From Saccoglossus kowalevskii (lineage: Eukaryota > Hemichordata > Enteropneusta > Harrimaniidae), in contig NW_003139137.1 in assembly GCF_000003605.2 (NCBI RefSeq), positions 1 to 53,745 on the forward strand: a DNA stretch of 53,745 nt, read 5' to 3'. Positions 22,934 to 34,860 of the stretch are shown here, piece by piece. A program made the translations under genes and the position numbers. Positions within the stretch are counted from its first letter, which is position 1, and each line of letters begins with the position of its first letter. The notes beneath the pieces are model-generated. The model made no database searches. It saw only the letters and a list, made by a program, of their open reading frames with translations, and was not told the origin of the DNA.

Positions 22934-23353
22934 TTAGTGGCCCTGACATCTTCGGGGCATAAACTTAGTGGCCCTGACATCTTGGGGGCATAAACTTAGT
23001 GGCCCTGACATATTGGGGGTATTTAATTGGTGGCCCTGACATCTTTGGGGCATAAACTTAGTGGACCTGACATCTTGGGGGCATAAACTTAGTGGCCCTG
23101 ACATATTGGGGGTATTTAATTGGTGGTCCTGACATCTTTGGGGCATAAACTTAGTGGACCTGACATCTTGGGGGCATAAACTTAGTGGCCCTGACATCTT
23201 GGGGGGCATAAACTTTGTGGCCTTGACATCTTGGGGGCATAAACTTAGTGTCCCTGACATCTTGTGGGTATTAAATTGGTGGCCCTGACATCTTGGGGGC
23301 ATAAACTTAGTGGCCCTGACGTCTTGGGGGCATAAACTTAGTGGCCCTGACAT
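22934..23353. repeat. 420-bp segment, second copy
   Basis: Partner of 18,341-18,760 (offset 4,593). The upstream 22,720-22,933 also resembles 16,960-17,170, so the pairing with the first copy starts at or a little before the CTTCGGGG unit at about 22,950. Confidence 0.88.
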
Positions 23354-23832
23354 CTTGGAGGCATAAACTTAGTGGCCCTGACATCTTGGGGGCATCAACT
23401 TAGTGGCCCTGACATCTTGGGGGCATCAACTTAGTGGCCCTGACATCTTGGGGGCATAAACTTAGTGGCCCTGAAATCTTTGGGGCATAAACTTAGTGGA
23501 CCTGACATCTTGGGGGCATAAACTTAGTGGCCCTGACATCTTGGGGGCATAAACTTAGTGGTCCTGACATCTTGGGGGCATAAACTTAGTGGCCCTGACA
23601 TCTTGGAGGCATAAACTTAGTGGCCCTGACATCTTGGGGCATAAACTTAGTGGACCTGACATCTTGGGGGTTTAAACTTAGTGGCCCTGACATATTGGGG
23701 GCATAAACTTAGTGGCCTTGACATCTTGGGGGCATAAACTTAGTGTCCCTGACATCTTGTGGGTATTAAATTGGTGGCCCTGACATCTTGGGGGCATAAA
23801 CTTAGTGGCCCTGACGTCTTGGGGGCATAAAC
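23354..23832. repeat. A-rich segment shared with 3,870-4,290
   Basis: Two CATCAAC units, GAAATCTTTGG, a GGGGGTTTAAAC tail, and the TGTCCCTGAC with CTTGTGGGTATTAAATT pair follow in the same order as at 3,870-4,290. In the first location the segment lies after a cassette block; here it lies before one. Confidence 0.82.
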
Positions 23833-24587
23833 TTAGTGGCCCTGACATTTTGGGGGTATGTACTCAGTGGCCCTGACATCTTGGGGGCATAAGCATAGTG
23901 GCCCTGACAACTTAATGGGCATTTGGGGGACATGCACGCAGTGACCCTGATATCTCAGGGGCATAAACTTAGTGGCCCTGACATCTTGGGAACATAAACT
24001 TAGTGGCCCTGACATCTTGGGGGCATAAACTTAGTGGCCCTGACAACTAGGGGGCATAAACTTAGTGACCCTGACGTCTTGGGGCCATAGACTTAGTGGC
24101 CCTGACATTTTGGGGTATTTAATTGATGGCCCTGACATCTTGGGGGCATAAACTTAGTGGCCCTGACGTCTTGGGGGCATAAACTTAGTGGCCCTGACGT
24201 CTTGGGGGCATAAAATTAGTGGCCCTGACATTTTGGGGGTATTTAATTGGTGGCCCTGACAACTGGGGGGCATAAACTTAGTGGCCCCGACGTCCTGGGG
24301 GCATAAACTTAGTGGCCCTGACATCTTTGGGGCATGAACTTAGTGGTCCTGACATCTTGGGGGCATAAACTTAGTGGCCCTGACATCATGGGGGCATAAA
24401 CATAGTGGCCCTGACATCTTGGGGCATAAACTTAGTGGCCCTGACATCTTGGGGCATAAACTTAGTGGCCCTGACATCTTGGGGCATAAACTTAGTGGCC
24501 CTGACATCTTGGGGCATAAACTTAGTGGCCCTGACATCTTGGGGGTATGTACTCAGTGGCCCTGACATCTTGGGGGCATAAGCATAG
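23833..24587. repeat. 689-bp cassette-to-cassette block, copy 3
   Basis: Starts with C and D, then E at 23,899, and reaches the next E at 24,588 (689 bp). Order matches 3,055-3,744, 28,220-28,909 and 30,478-31,167, including the four 30-bp units at 24,415-24,534. Private differences are CAACTAGGGGG and a six-G ACTGGGGGGCAT unit. Confidence 0.87.
24415..24534. repeat. Run of four 30-bp units
   Basis: Four consecutive units with TTGGGGCAT give perfect 30-base periodicity directly before the C unit of a cassette. The plus strand is open across the run and reads SGPDILGHKL repeats. Confidence 0.92.
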
Positions 24588-25835
24588 TGGCCCTGACAAC
24601 TTAATGGGCATTTGGGGGACATGCACGCAGTGACCCTGATATCTCAGGGGCATAAACTTAGTGGCCCTGACATCTTGGGAACATAAACTTAGTGGCACTG
24701 ACATCTTGGGGGCATAAACGTAGTGGCCCTGACATCTTGGGGGCATAAACTTTGTGGCCCTGACATCTTGGGGGCATAAACTTAGTGGCCCTGACGTCTT
24801 GGGGGCATAAACTTAGTGGCCCTTACATCTAGGGGGCATAGACTTAGTGGCCCTGACATCTTGGGGCATAAACTTAGTGGCCTGACATCTTGGGGGCATA
24901 AACTTAGTGGACCTGACATCTTGGGGGCATAAACTTAGTGGCCCTGACATCTTGGGGGCATAAACTTAGTGGCCCTGACATCTTGGAGGCATAAACATAG
25001 TGGCTTTGACATCTTGGGGGCATAAATTTAGTGTACCTGACATCTTGGGCGCATAAACTTAGTGGCCCTGACATCTTGGGGGCATAAACTTAGTGGCCCA
25101 GACATCTTGGAGGCATAAACTTAGTGGCTCTGACATCTTGGGGGCATAAACTTAGTGGCCCTGACATATTGGGGGCATAAACTTAGTGGCTCTGACATCT
25201 TGGGGGCATAAACTTAGTGGCCCTGACATCTTGGGGGTATTAAATTGGTGGGCCTGACATCTTGGGGGCATAAACTTAGTGGCCCTGACGTCTTGGGGGC
25301 ACAAACTTAGTTTCCCTTACATCTTGGGGACATGCACTCAGTGACCCTGATATCTCAGGGGCATAAACTTAGTGGCCCTGACATCTCGGGGCATAAACTT
25401 AGTGGCCTGACATCTTGGGGGCATAAACTTAGTGGACCTGACATCTTGGAGGCATAAACTTAGTGGCCCTGACATCTTGGGGGCATAAACTTAGTGGCCC
25501 TGACATCTTGGGGGCATAAACTTAGTGGCCCTGACATATTGGGGGCATAAACTTAGTGGCCCTGACATCTTGGGGGCATAAACTTAGTGGCCCTGACATC
25601 TTGGGGGTATTAAATCGGTGGCTCTGACATCTTGGGGGCATAAACTTAGTGGCCCTGATGTCTTGGGGGCATAAATTTAGTGGCCCTGACATTTTCGGGG
25701 TATTTAGTTGGTGGCCCTGACATCTTGGGGGCATAAACGTAGTGGCCCTGACGTCTTGGGGGCATACACTTAGTGGCCCTGACATTTTGGGGGTATGTAC
25801 TCAGTGGCCCTGACATCTTGGGGGCATAAGCATAG
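24588..25835. repeat. 1,248-bp higher-order module, copy 1
   Basis: The module runs from one E unit to the next. Marker order: E, F, G, TGGCACTGAC, AAACGTAG, CTTACATC, short GGCCTGAC units, TGGCTTTGAC, GGGCGCAT, two TGGCTCTGAC units, B, a TTTCCCTTAC unit fused to the E-type end GGGGACATGCACTCAG, F, CTCGGGGCAT, TATTAAATCGG, GATGTC, ATTTTCGGGG, C, D. The fused unit near 25,310-25,345 is an E end without the E insertion. Confidence 0.88.
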
Positions 25836-27082
25836 TGGCCCTGACAACTTAATGGGCATTTGGGGGACATGCACGCAGTGACCCTGATATCTCAGGGGCA
25901 TAAACTTAGTGGCCCTGACATCTTGGGAACATAAACTTAGTGGCACTGACATCTTGGGGGCATAAACGTAGTGGCCCTGACATCTTGGGGGCATAAACTT
26001 TGTGGCCCTGACATCTTGGGGGCATAAACTTAGTGGCCCTGACGTCTTGGGGGCATAAACTTAGTGGCCCTTACATCTTGGGGGCATAGACTTAGTGGCC
26101 CTGACATCTTGGGGCATAAACTTAGTGGCCTGACATCTTGGGGGCATAAACTTAGTGGACCTGACATCTTGGGGGCATAAACTTAGTGGCCCTGACATCT
26201 TGGGGGCATAAACTTAGTGGCCCTGACATCTTGGAGGCATAAACATAGTGGCTTTGACATCTTGGGGGCATAAATTTAGTGGACCTGACATCTTGGGCGC
26301 ATAAACTTAGTGGCCCTGACATCTTGGGGGCATAAACTTAGTGGCCCAGACATCTTGGAGGCATAAACTTAGTGGCTCTGACATCTTGGGGGCATAAACT
26401 TAGTGGCCCTGACATATTGGGGCATAAACTTAGTGGCTCTGACATCTTGGGGGCATAAACTTAGTGGCCCTGACATCTTGGGGGTATTAAATTGGTGGCC
26501 CTGACATCTTGGGGGCATAAACTTAGTGGCCCTGACGTATTGGGGGCACAAACTTAGTTTCCCTTACATCTTGGGGACATGCACTCAGTGACCCTGATAT
26601 CTCAGGGGCATAAACTTAGTGGCCCTGACATCTCGGGGCATAAACTTAGTGGCCTGACATCTTGGGGGCATAAACGTAGTGGACCTGACATCTTGGAAGC
26701 ATAAACTTAGTGGCCCTGACATCTTGGGGGCATAAACTTAGTGGCCCTGACATCTTGGGGGCATAAACTTAGTGGCCCTGACATATTGGGGGCATAAACT
26801 TAGTGGCCCTGACATCTTGGGGGCATAAACTTAGTGGCCCTGACATCTTGGGGGTATTAAATCGGTGGCTCTGACATCTTGGGGGCATAAACTTAGTGGC
26901 CCTGATGTCTTGGGGGCATAAATTTAGTGGCCCTGACATTTTCGGGGTATTTAATTGGTGGCCCTGACATCTTGGGGGCATAAACGTAGTGGCCCTGACG
27001 TCTTGGGGGCATACACTTAGTGGCCCTGACATTTTGGGGGTATGTACTCAGTGGCCCTGACATCTTGGGAGTATAAGCATAG
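25836..27082. repeat. 1,247-bp higher-order module, copy 2
   Basis: Direct tandem copy of 24,588-25,835 in the same order. Small differences include TAGTGGACC for TAGTGTACC near 26,278, GACGTATTGG near 26,535 and a TTGGAAGCAT unit near 26,695. Its final cassette has the GGGAGTATAAGC form of D, so the next E (27,083) belongs to the GTGCATTT subtype. Confidence 0.88.
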
Positions 27083-27774
27083 TGGCCCTCACATCTTAAT
27101 GTGCATTTGGGGGACATGCACTCAGTGACCCTTATATCTCAGGGGCATTAACTTAGTGGCTCTGACATATTGGGGCATAAACTTAGTGGCCCTGACATCT
27201 TGGGGGCATAAACTTAGTGGCCCTGACATCTTGGAGGCATAAACTTAGTGGCCCTGACATCTTGGGGGCATAAACTTAGTGCCCCTGACATCTTGGGGGC
27301 ATAAACTTTGTGGACCTGATATCTTTGGGGCATAAACTTAGTGGACCTGACATCTTGGGGGCATAAACTTAGTGGCTCTGACATCTTGGGGTCATAAACT
27401 TAGTGGCCCTGACATCTTGGGGGCATAAACTTAGTGGCCCTGACATCTTGGAGGCATAAACTTAGTGGCCCTGACATCTTGGGGGCATAAACTTAGTGCC
27501 CCTGACATCTTGGGGCATAAACTTAGTGGCCCTGACATCTTGGGGGCATAAACTTAGTGGCCCTGACATCTTTGGGGCATAAACTTAGCGGCCCTGACAT
27601 CTTGGGTGCATAAACTTAGTGGCCCTGATATCTTTGGGGCATAAACTTAGTGGACCTGATATCTTTGGGGCATAAACTTAGTGGACCTGACATCTTGGGG
27701 GCATAAACTTAGTGGCCCTGACATCTTGGGGGTATGTACTCAGTGGCCCTGACATCTTGGGAGCATAAGCATAG
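27083..27774. repeat. Linker between module copies
   Basis: E at 27,083 (CACATCTTAATGTGC form) and an F variant (GACCCTTATATCTC) start this stretch. Then come CATTAAC, A, GGGGTCAT, AGCGGCC, GGGTGCAT and three TTTGGGGCAT units. The second half resembles 2,400-2,609 and 36,640-36,827. No gene is seen. Confidence 0.75.
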
Positions 27775-28908
27775 TGGCCCTCGCAACATAATGTGCATTT
27801 GGGGGACATGCACTCAGTGACCCTGATATCTCAGGGGCATAAACTTAGTGGCCCTGACATCTTGAGGGCATAAACCTAGTGGCCCTGACATCTTGGGGGC
27901 ATAATCTTAGTGGCCCTGACATATTGGGGGCATAAACGTAGTGGCCCTGATATCCCAGGGGCATTAACTTAGTGGCTCTGACATATTGGGGCATAAACTT
28001 AGTGGCCCTGACATCTTGGGGGCATAAACTTAGTGGCCCTGACATCTTGGAGGCATAAACTTAGTGGCCCTGACATCTTGGGGGCATGAACTTAGTGGCC
28101 CTGACATCTTGGGGGCATAAACTTAGTGGCCCTGACGTCTTGGGGGCATAAACTTAGTGGCCCTGACATTTTGGGGGTATGTACTCAGTGGCCCTGACAT
28201 CTTGGGGGCATAAGCATAGTGGCCCTGACAACTTAATGGGCATTTGGGGGACATGCACGCAGTGACCCTGATATCTCAGGGGCATAAACTTAGTGGCCCT
28301 GACATCTTGGGAACATAAACTTAGTGGCCCTGACATCTTGGGGGCATAAACTTAGTGGCCCTGACATCTAGGGGGCATAAACTTAGTGACCCTGACGTCT
28401 TGGGGCCATAGACTTAGTGGCCCTGACATTTTGGGGTATTTAATTGATGGCCCTGACATCTTGGGGGCATAAACTTAGTGGCCCTGACGTCTTGGGGGCA
28501 TAAACTTAGTGGCCCTGACGTCTTGGGGGCATAAAATTAGTGGCCCTGACATTTTGGGGGTATTTAATTGGTGGCCCTGACAACTTGGGGGCATAAACTT
28601 AGTGGCCCTGACGTCCTGGGGGCATAAACTTAGTGGCCCTGACATCTTTGGGGCATGAACTTAGTGGTCCTGACATCTTGGGGGCATAAACTTAGTGGCC
28701 CTGACATCTTGGGGGCATAAACATAGTGGCCCTGACATCTTGGGGCATAAACTTAGTGGCCCTGACATCTTGGGGCATAAACTTAGTGGCCCTGACATCT
28801 TGGGGCATAAACTTAGTGGCCCTGACATCTTGGGGCATACACTTAGTGGCCCTGAAATCTTGGGGGTATGTACTCAGTGGCCCTGACATCTTGGGGGCAT
28901 AAGCATAG
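27775..28908. repeat. Cassette-to-cassette block, copy with 445 and 689 spacing
   Basis: E units at 27,775, 28,220 and the next at 28,909 reproduce the spacing of 2,610, 3,055 and 3,744 exactly, 25 kb away. Four 30-bp units lie at 28,736-28,855. Together with the following module this shows that a block of more than 2 kb was copied as one piece. Confidence 0.87.
28736..28855. repeat. Run of four 30-bp units
   Basis: Same composition as the run at 3,571-3,690, including the CATACACTTAG tail of the last unit. That variant is absent from the runs at 24,415 and 30,994, so this copy and the one at 3,571 are the closest pair. Confidence 0.92.
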
Positions 28909-30156
28909 TGGCCCTGACAACTTAATGGGCATTTGGGGGACATGCACGCAGTGACCCTGATATCTCAGGGGCATAAACTTAGTGGCCCTGACATCTTGGG
29001 AACATAAACTTAGTGGCACTGACATCTTGGGGGCATAAACGTAGTGGCCCTGACATCTTGGGGGCATAAACTTTGTGGCCCTGACATCTTGGGGGCATAA
29101 ACTTAGTGGCCCTGACGTCTTGCGGGCATAAACTTAGTGGCCCTTACATCTTGGGGGCATAAACTTAGTGGCCCTGACATCTTGGGGCATAAACTTAGTG
29201 GCCTGACATCTTGGGGGCATAAACTTAGTGGACCTGACATCTTGGGGGCATAAACTTAGTGGCCCTGACATCTTGGGGGCATAAACTTAGTGGCCCTGAC
29301 ATCTTGGAGGCATAAACATAGTGGCTTTGACATCTTGGGGGCATAAATTTAGTGGACCTGACATCTTGGGCGCATAAACTTAGTGGCCCTGACATCTTGG
29401 GGGCATAAACTTAGTGGCCCTGATATCTTGGAGGCATAAACTTAGTGGCTCTGACATCTTGGGGGCATAAACTTAGTGGCCCTGACATATTGGGGGCATA
29501 AACTTAGTGGCTCTGACATCTTGGGGGCATAAACTTAGTGGCCCTGACATCTTGGGGGTATTAAATTGGTGGCCCTGACATCTTGGGGCATAAACTTAGT
29601 GGCCCTGACGTCTTGGGGGCATAAACTTAGTGGCCCTTACATCTTGGGGACATGCACTCAGTGACCCTGATATCTCAGGGGCATAAACTTAGTGGCCCTG
29701 ACATCTCGGGGGCATAAACTTAGTGGCCTGACATCTTGGGGGCATAAACTTAGTGGACCTGACATCTTGGAGGCATAAACTTAGTGGCCCTGACATCTTG
29801 GGGGCATAAACTTAGTGGCCCTGACATCTTGGGGGCATAAACTTAGTGGCCCTGACATATTGGGGGCATAAACTTAGTGGCCCTGACATCTTGGGGGCAT
29901 AAACTTAGTGGCCCTGACATCTTGGGGGTATTAAATCGGTGGCTCTGACATCTTGGGGGCATAAACTTAGTGGCCCTGATGTCTTGGGGGCATAAACTTA
30001 GTGGCCCTGACATTTTCGGGGTATTTAATTGGTGGCCCTGACATCTTGGGGGCATAAACGTAGTGGCCCTGACGTCTTGGGGGCATACACTTAGTGGCCC
30101 TGACATTTTGGGGGTATGTACTCAGTGGCCCTGACATCTTGGGAGCATAAGCATAG
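28909..30156. repeat. 1,248-bp higher-order module, copy 3
   Basis: Same marker series as copies 1 and 2. The unit before the fused E end reads TGGCCCTTAC (29,631-29,660) where copies 1 and 2 have TTTCCCTTAC, so copies 3 and 4 form one pair and copies 1 and 2 another. Confidence 0.88.
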
Positions 30157-31166
30157 TGGCCCTCACATCTTAATGTGCATTTGGGGGACATGCACTCAGT
30201 GACCCTTATATCTCAGGGGCATTAACTTAGTGGCTCTGACATATTGGGGCATAAACTTAGTGGCCCTGACATCTTGGGGGCATAAACTTAGTGGCCCTGA
30301 CATCTTGGAGGCATAAACTTAGTGGTCCTGACATCTTGGGGGCATGAACTTAGTGGCCCTGACATCTTGGGGGCATAAACTTAGTGGCCCTGACGTCTTG
30401 GGGGCATAAACTTAGTGGCCCTGACATTTTGGGGGTATGTACTCAGTGGCCCTGACATCTTGGGGGCATAAGCATAGTGGCCCTGACAACTTAATGGGCA
30501 TTTGGGGGACATGCACGCAGTGACCCTGATATCTCAGGGGCATAAACTTAGTGGCCCTGACATCTTGGGAACATAAACTTAGTGGCCCTGACATCTTGGG
30601 GGCATAAACTTAGTGGCCCTGACATCTAGGGGGCATAAACTTAGTGACCCTGACGTCTTGGGGCCATAGACTTAGTGGCCCTGACATTTTGGGGTATTTA
30701 ATTGATGGCCCTGACATCTTGGGGGCATAAACTTAGTGGCCCTGACGTCTTGGGGGCATAAACTTAGTGGCCCTGACGTCTTGGGGGCATAAAATTAGTG
30801 GCCCTGACATTTTGGGGGTATTTAATTGGTGGTCCTGACAACTTGGGGGCATAAACTTAGTGGCCCTGACGTCCTGGGGGCATAAAATTAGTGGCCCTGA
30901 CATCTTTGGGGCATGAACTTAGTGGTCCTGACATCTTGGGGGCATAAACTTAGTGGCCCTGACATCTTGGGGGCATAAACATAGTGGCCCTGACATCTTG
31001 GGGCTTAAACTTAGTGGCCCTGACATCTTGGGGCATAAACTTAGTGGCCCTGACATCTTGGGGCATAAACTTAGTGGCCCTGACATCTTGGGGCATAAAC
31101 TTAGTGGCCCTGACATCTTGGGGGTATGTACTCAGAGGCCCTGACATCTTGGGGGCATAAGCATAG
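30157..31166. repeat. Linker plus 689-bp block, copy 4
   Basis: E at 30,157, a short linker of 321 bp, then E at 30,478 and the 689-bp block to 31,167. With the module before it, this makes a 2,258-bp super-repeat (28,909 to 31,167), whose second copy begins at 31,167 and breaks off soon after 32,460. Confidence 0.85.
30994..31113. repeat. Run of four 30-bp units
   Basis: Four 30-bp units; the first has CTTAAAC for CATAAAC. It lies directly before a C unit and E (31,167), the position held by the other four-unit runs. Confidence 0.92.
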
Positions 31167-32415
31167 TGGCCCTGACAACTTAATGGGCATTTGGGGGACA
31201 TGCACGCAGTGACCCTGATATCTCAGGGGCATAAACTTAGTGGCCCTGACATCTTGGGAACATAAACTTAGTGGCACTGACATCTTGGGGGCATAAACGT
31301 AGTGGCCCTGACATCTTGGGGGCATAAACTTTGTGGCCCTGACATCTTGGGGGCATAAACTTAGTGGCCCTGACGTCTTGGGGGCATAAACTTAGTGGCC
31401 CTTACATCTTGGGGGCATAAACTTAGTGGCCATGACATCTTGGGGCATAAACTTAGTGGCCTGACATCTTGGGGGCATAAACTTAGTGGACCTGACATCT
31501 TGGGGGCATAAACTTAGTGGCCCTGACATCTTGGGGGCATAAACTTAGTGGCCCTGACATCTTGGAGGCATAAACATAGTGGCTTTGACATCTTGGGGGC
31601 ATAAATTTAGTGGACCTGACATCTTGGGCGCATAAACTTAGTGGCCCTGACATCTTGGGGGCATAAACTTAGTGGCCCTGACATCTTGGAGGCATAAACT
31701 TAGTGGCTCTGACATCTTGGGGGCATAAACTTAGTGGCCCTGACATATTGGGGGCATAAACTTAGTGGCTCTGACATCTTGGGGGCATAAACTTAGTGGC
31801 CCTGACATCTTGGGGGTATTAAATTGGTGGCCCTGACATCTTGGGGGTATAAACTTAGTGGCCCTGACGTCTTGGGGGCATAAACTTAGTGGCCCTTACA
31901 TCTTGGGGACATGCACTCAGTGACCCTGATATCTCAGGGGCATAAACTTAGTGGCCCTGACATCTCGGGGGCATAAACTTAGTGGCCTGACATCTTGGGG
32001 GCATAAACTTAGTGGACCTGACATCTTGGAGGCATAAACTTAGTGGCCCTGACATCTTGGGGGCATAAACTTAGTGGCCCTGACATCTTGGGGGCATAAA
32101 CTTAGTGGCCCTGACATATTGGGGGCATAAACTTAGTGGCCCTGACATCTTGGGGGCATAAACTTAGTGGCCCTGACATCTTGGGGGTATTAAATCGGTG
32201 GCTCTGACATCTTGGGGGCATAAACTTAGTGGCCCTGATGTCTTGGGGGCATAAACTTAGTGGCCCTGACATTTTCGGGGTATTTAATTGGTGGCCCTGA
32301 CATCTTGGGGGCATAAACGTAGTGGCCCTGACGTCTTGGGGGCATACACTTAGTGGCCCTGACATTTTGGGGGTATGTACTCAGTGGCCCTGACATCTTG
32401 GGAGCATAAGCATAG
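31167..32415. repeat. 1,249-bp higher-order module, copy 4
   Basis: Nearly identical in order to copy 3, with TGGCCATGAC near 31,430 and a GGGGGTATAAAC unit near 31,846. It ends in C and D before E at 32,416. Confidence 0.88.
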
Positions 32416-33387
32416 TGGCCCTCACATCTTAATGTGCATTTGGGGGACATGCACTCAGTGACCCTTATATCTCAGGGGCATAAACTTAGTGGCTCTGACA
32501 TCTTGGGGGCATAAAGTTAGTGGCCCTGACATCTTGGGGGCATAAACTTAGTGGCCCTGACATATTGGGGGCATAAACTTAGTGGCTCTGACATCTTGGG
32601 GGCATAAACTTAGTGGCCCTGACATCTTGGGGGTATTAAATTGGTGGCCCTGACATCTTGGGGGCATAAACTTAGTGGCCCTGACATCTTGGGGGCATAA
32701 ACTTAGTGGCCCTGACATCTTGGGGACATAAACTCAGTGGCCGTGACATCTTGCGGGCATAAACTTAGTGGCCCTGATATCTTTGGGGCATAAACTTAGT
32801 GGACCTGACATCTTGGGGCATAAACTTAGTGGATCTGACATCTTGGGGGCATAAACTTAATGGCCCTGACATATTGGGGGCATAAACTTAGTGGCCTTGA
32901 CATCTTGGGGGCATAAACTTAGTGTCCCTGACATCTTGTGGGTATTAAATTGGTGGCCCTGACATCTTGGGGGCATAAACTTAGTGGCCCTGACGTCTTG
33001 GGGGCATAAACTTAGTGGCCGTGACATCTTGGAGGCATAAACTTAGTGGCCCTGACATCTTGGGGGCATCAACTTAGTGGCCCTGACATCTTGGGGGCAT
33101 AAATTTAGTGGCCCTGACATCTTGGGGGCATAAACTTAGTGGCCCTGACATCTTGGGGGCATAAACTTAGTGGCCCTGACATCTTGGGGGCATAAACTTA
33201 GTGGCCCTGAAATCTTCGGGGCATAAACTTAGTGGACCTGACATCTTGGGGGCATAAACTTAGTGGCCCTGACATCTTGGGGGCATAAACTTAGTGGCCC
33301 TGACATCTTGGGGGCATAAACTTAGTGGCCCTGACATCTTGGAGGCATAAACTTAGTGGCCCTGACATCCTGGGGGCATAAACTTAG
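32416..33387. repeat. Module remnant, then A-rich segment shared with 42,470-43,085
   Basis: E at 32,416 and its F variant (GACCCTTATATC) repeat the start of the 30,157 linker but diverge within two units. From about 32,740 to 33,350 the order matches 42,470-43,085 (offset about 9,727): TTGCGGGCAT, TTTGGGGCAT, TGGATCTGAC, TTAATGGCC, TGTCCCTGAC, CTTGTGGGTATT, TGGCCGTGAC, CATCAAC and GAAATCTTCGG. Confidence 0.83.
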
Positions 33388-34860
33388 TGGCCCTGACAAC
33401 TTAATGGGCATTTGGGGGACATGCACTCAGTGACCCTGATATCTCAGGGGCATAAGCTTAGTGGCCCTGACATCTTGGGGCATAAACTTAGTGGCTCTGA
33501 CATCTTGGGGTCATAAACTTAGTAGCCCTGACATCTTGGGGGCATTAACTTAGTGGCCCTGACATCTTGGGAGCATAAGCATAGTGGCCCTGACATCTTG
33601 GGGGCATAAGCATAGTGGCCCTGACAACTTAATGGGCATTTGGGGGACATGCACTCAGTGACCCTGATATCTCAGGGGCATAAACTTAGTGGCCCTGACA
33701 TCTTGGGGGCATAAACTTAGTGGCTCTGACATCTTGGGGTCATAAACTTAGTAGGCCTGACATCTTGGGGGCATTAACTTAGTGGCCCTGACATCTTGGG
33801 GGCATAAACTTAGTGGCCCTGACATCTTAGGGGCATAAACTTAGTGGCCCTGACATCTTGGGGGTATTTAATTGGTGGCCCTGACATCTTGGGAGCATAA
33901 CCTTAGTGGCCCTGACGTCTTGGGGGCATAGACTTAGTGGCCCTTACATCTTGGGGGCATAAACTTAGTGGCCCTGACGTCTTGTGGGCATAAATTTAGT
34001 GGCCCTGACATGTTGGGGGTATTTAATTGGTGGCCCTGACATCTTGGGAGCATAAACTTAATGGCCCTGGCGTCTTGGGGGCATAAACATAGTGGCCCTG
34101 ACATTTTGGGGGTATGTACTCAGTGGCCCTGACATCTTGGGGGCATAAGCATAGTGGCCCTGACAACTTAATGGGCATTTGGGGGACATGCACTTAGTGA
34201 CCCTGATATCTCAGGGGCATAAACTTAGTGGCCCCGACATATTGGGGGCATAAACTTAGTGGCCCTGACATTCTAGTGTTATGTATTCAGTGGCCCTAGC
34301 ATCTTGGGGGCATAAAAGTAGTGGCCCTGACAACTTAAGGGGCATATGGAAGACATGCACTCAGTGGCTCTGATATCTTGGGGGCATGAACTAAGTGGCC
34401 CTGACGTCTTTGGGGCATAAACTTAGTGGCCCTGACATTTTGGGGGTATTTAATTGGTGTCCCTGACATCTTGGGGGCATAAACTCAGTGGCCCTGACGT
34501 CTTGGGGGCATAAACTTAGTGGCTCTGACATTTTGGGGTCATAAACTTAGTGGCCCTGACAACTTAATGGGCATTTGGGGGACATGCACTCAGTGACCCT
34601 GATATCTCAGGGGCATAAACTTAGTGGCCCTGACATCTTGGGGGCATAAACTTAGTGGCTCTGACATCTTGGGGTCATAAACTTAGTGTCCCTGACATAT
34701 TGGGGGCATAAACTTAGTGACCCTGACATCTTGGGGGCATAAACTTAGTGGCCCTGACATCTTGGAGGCATAAACTTAGTGGCCCTGACATCTTGGGGGC
34801 ATAAACTTAGTGGTCCTGACATCTTGGGGGCATAAACTTAGTGGCCCTGACATCTTGGGG
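33388..34860. repeat. 1.4-kb segment repeated at 44,665-46,130
   Basis: E or E-like units at 33,388, 33,616, 34,155, 34,322 and 34,551 have spacings 228, 539, 167 and 229. The segment at 44,665 has 229, 539, 167 and 229. The unit order between them is the same. The double-E block (34,093-34,395) lies inside. The first E follows an ordinary A tail rather than D, which is unusual and shared by both copies. Confidence 0.88.

Noticed and set aside
25310-25345. A further full E unit
   Set aside because: Only the E-type end (GGGGACATGCACTCAG) is present. The 12-bp insertion is missing and the unit is 31 bp.
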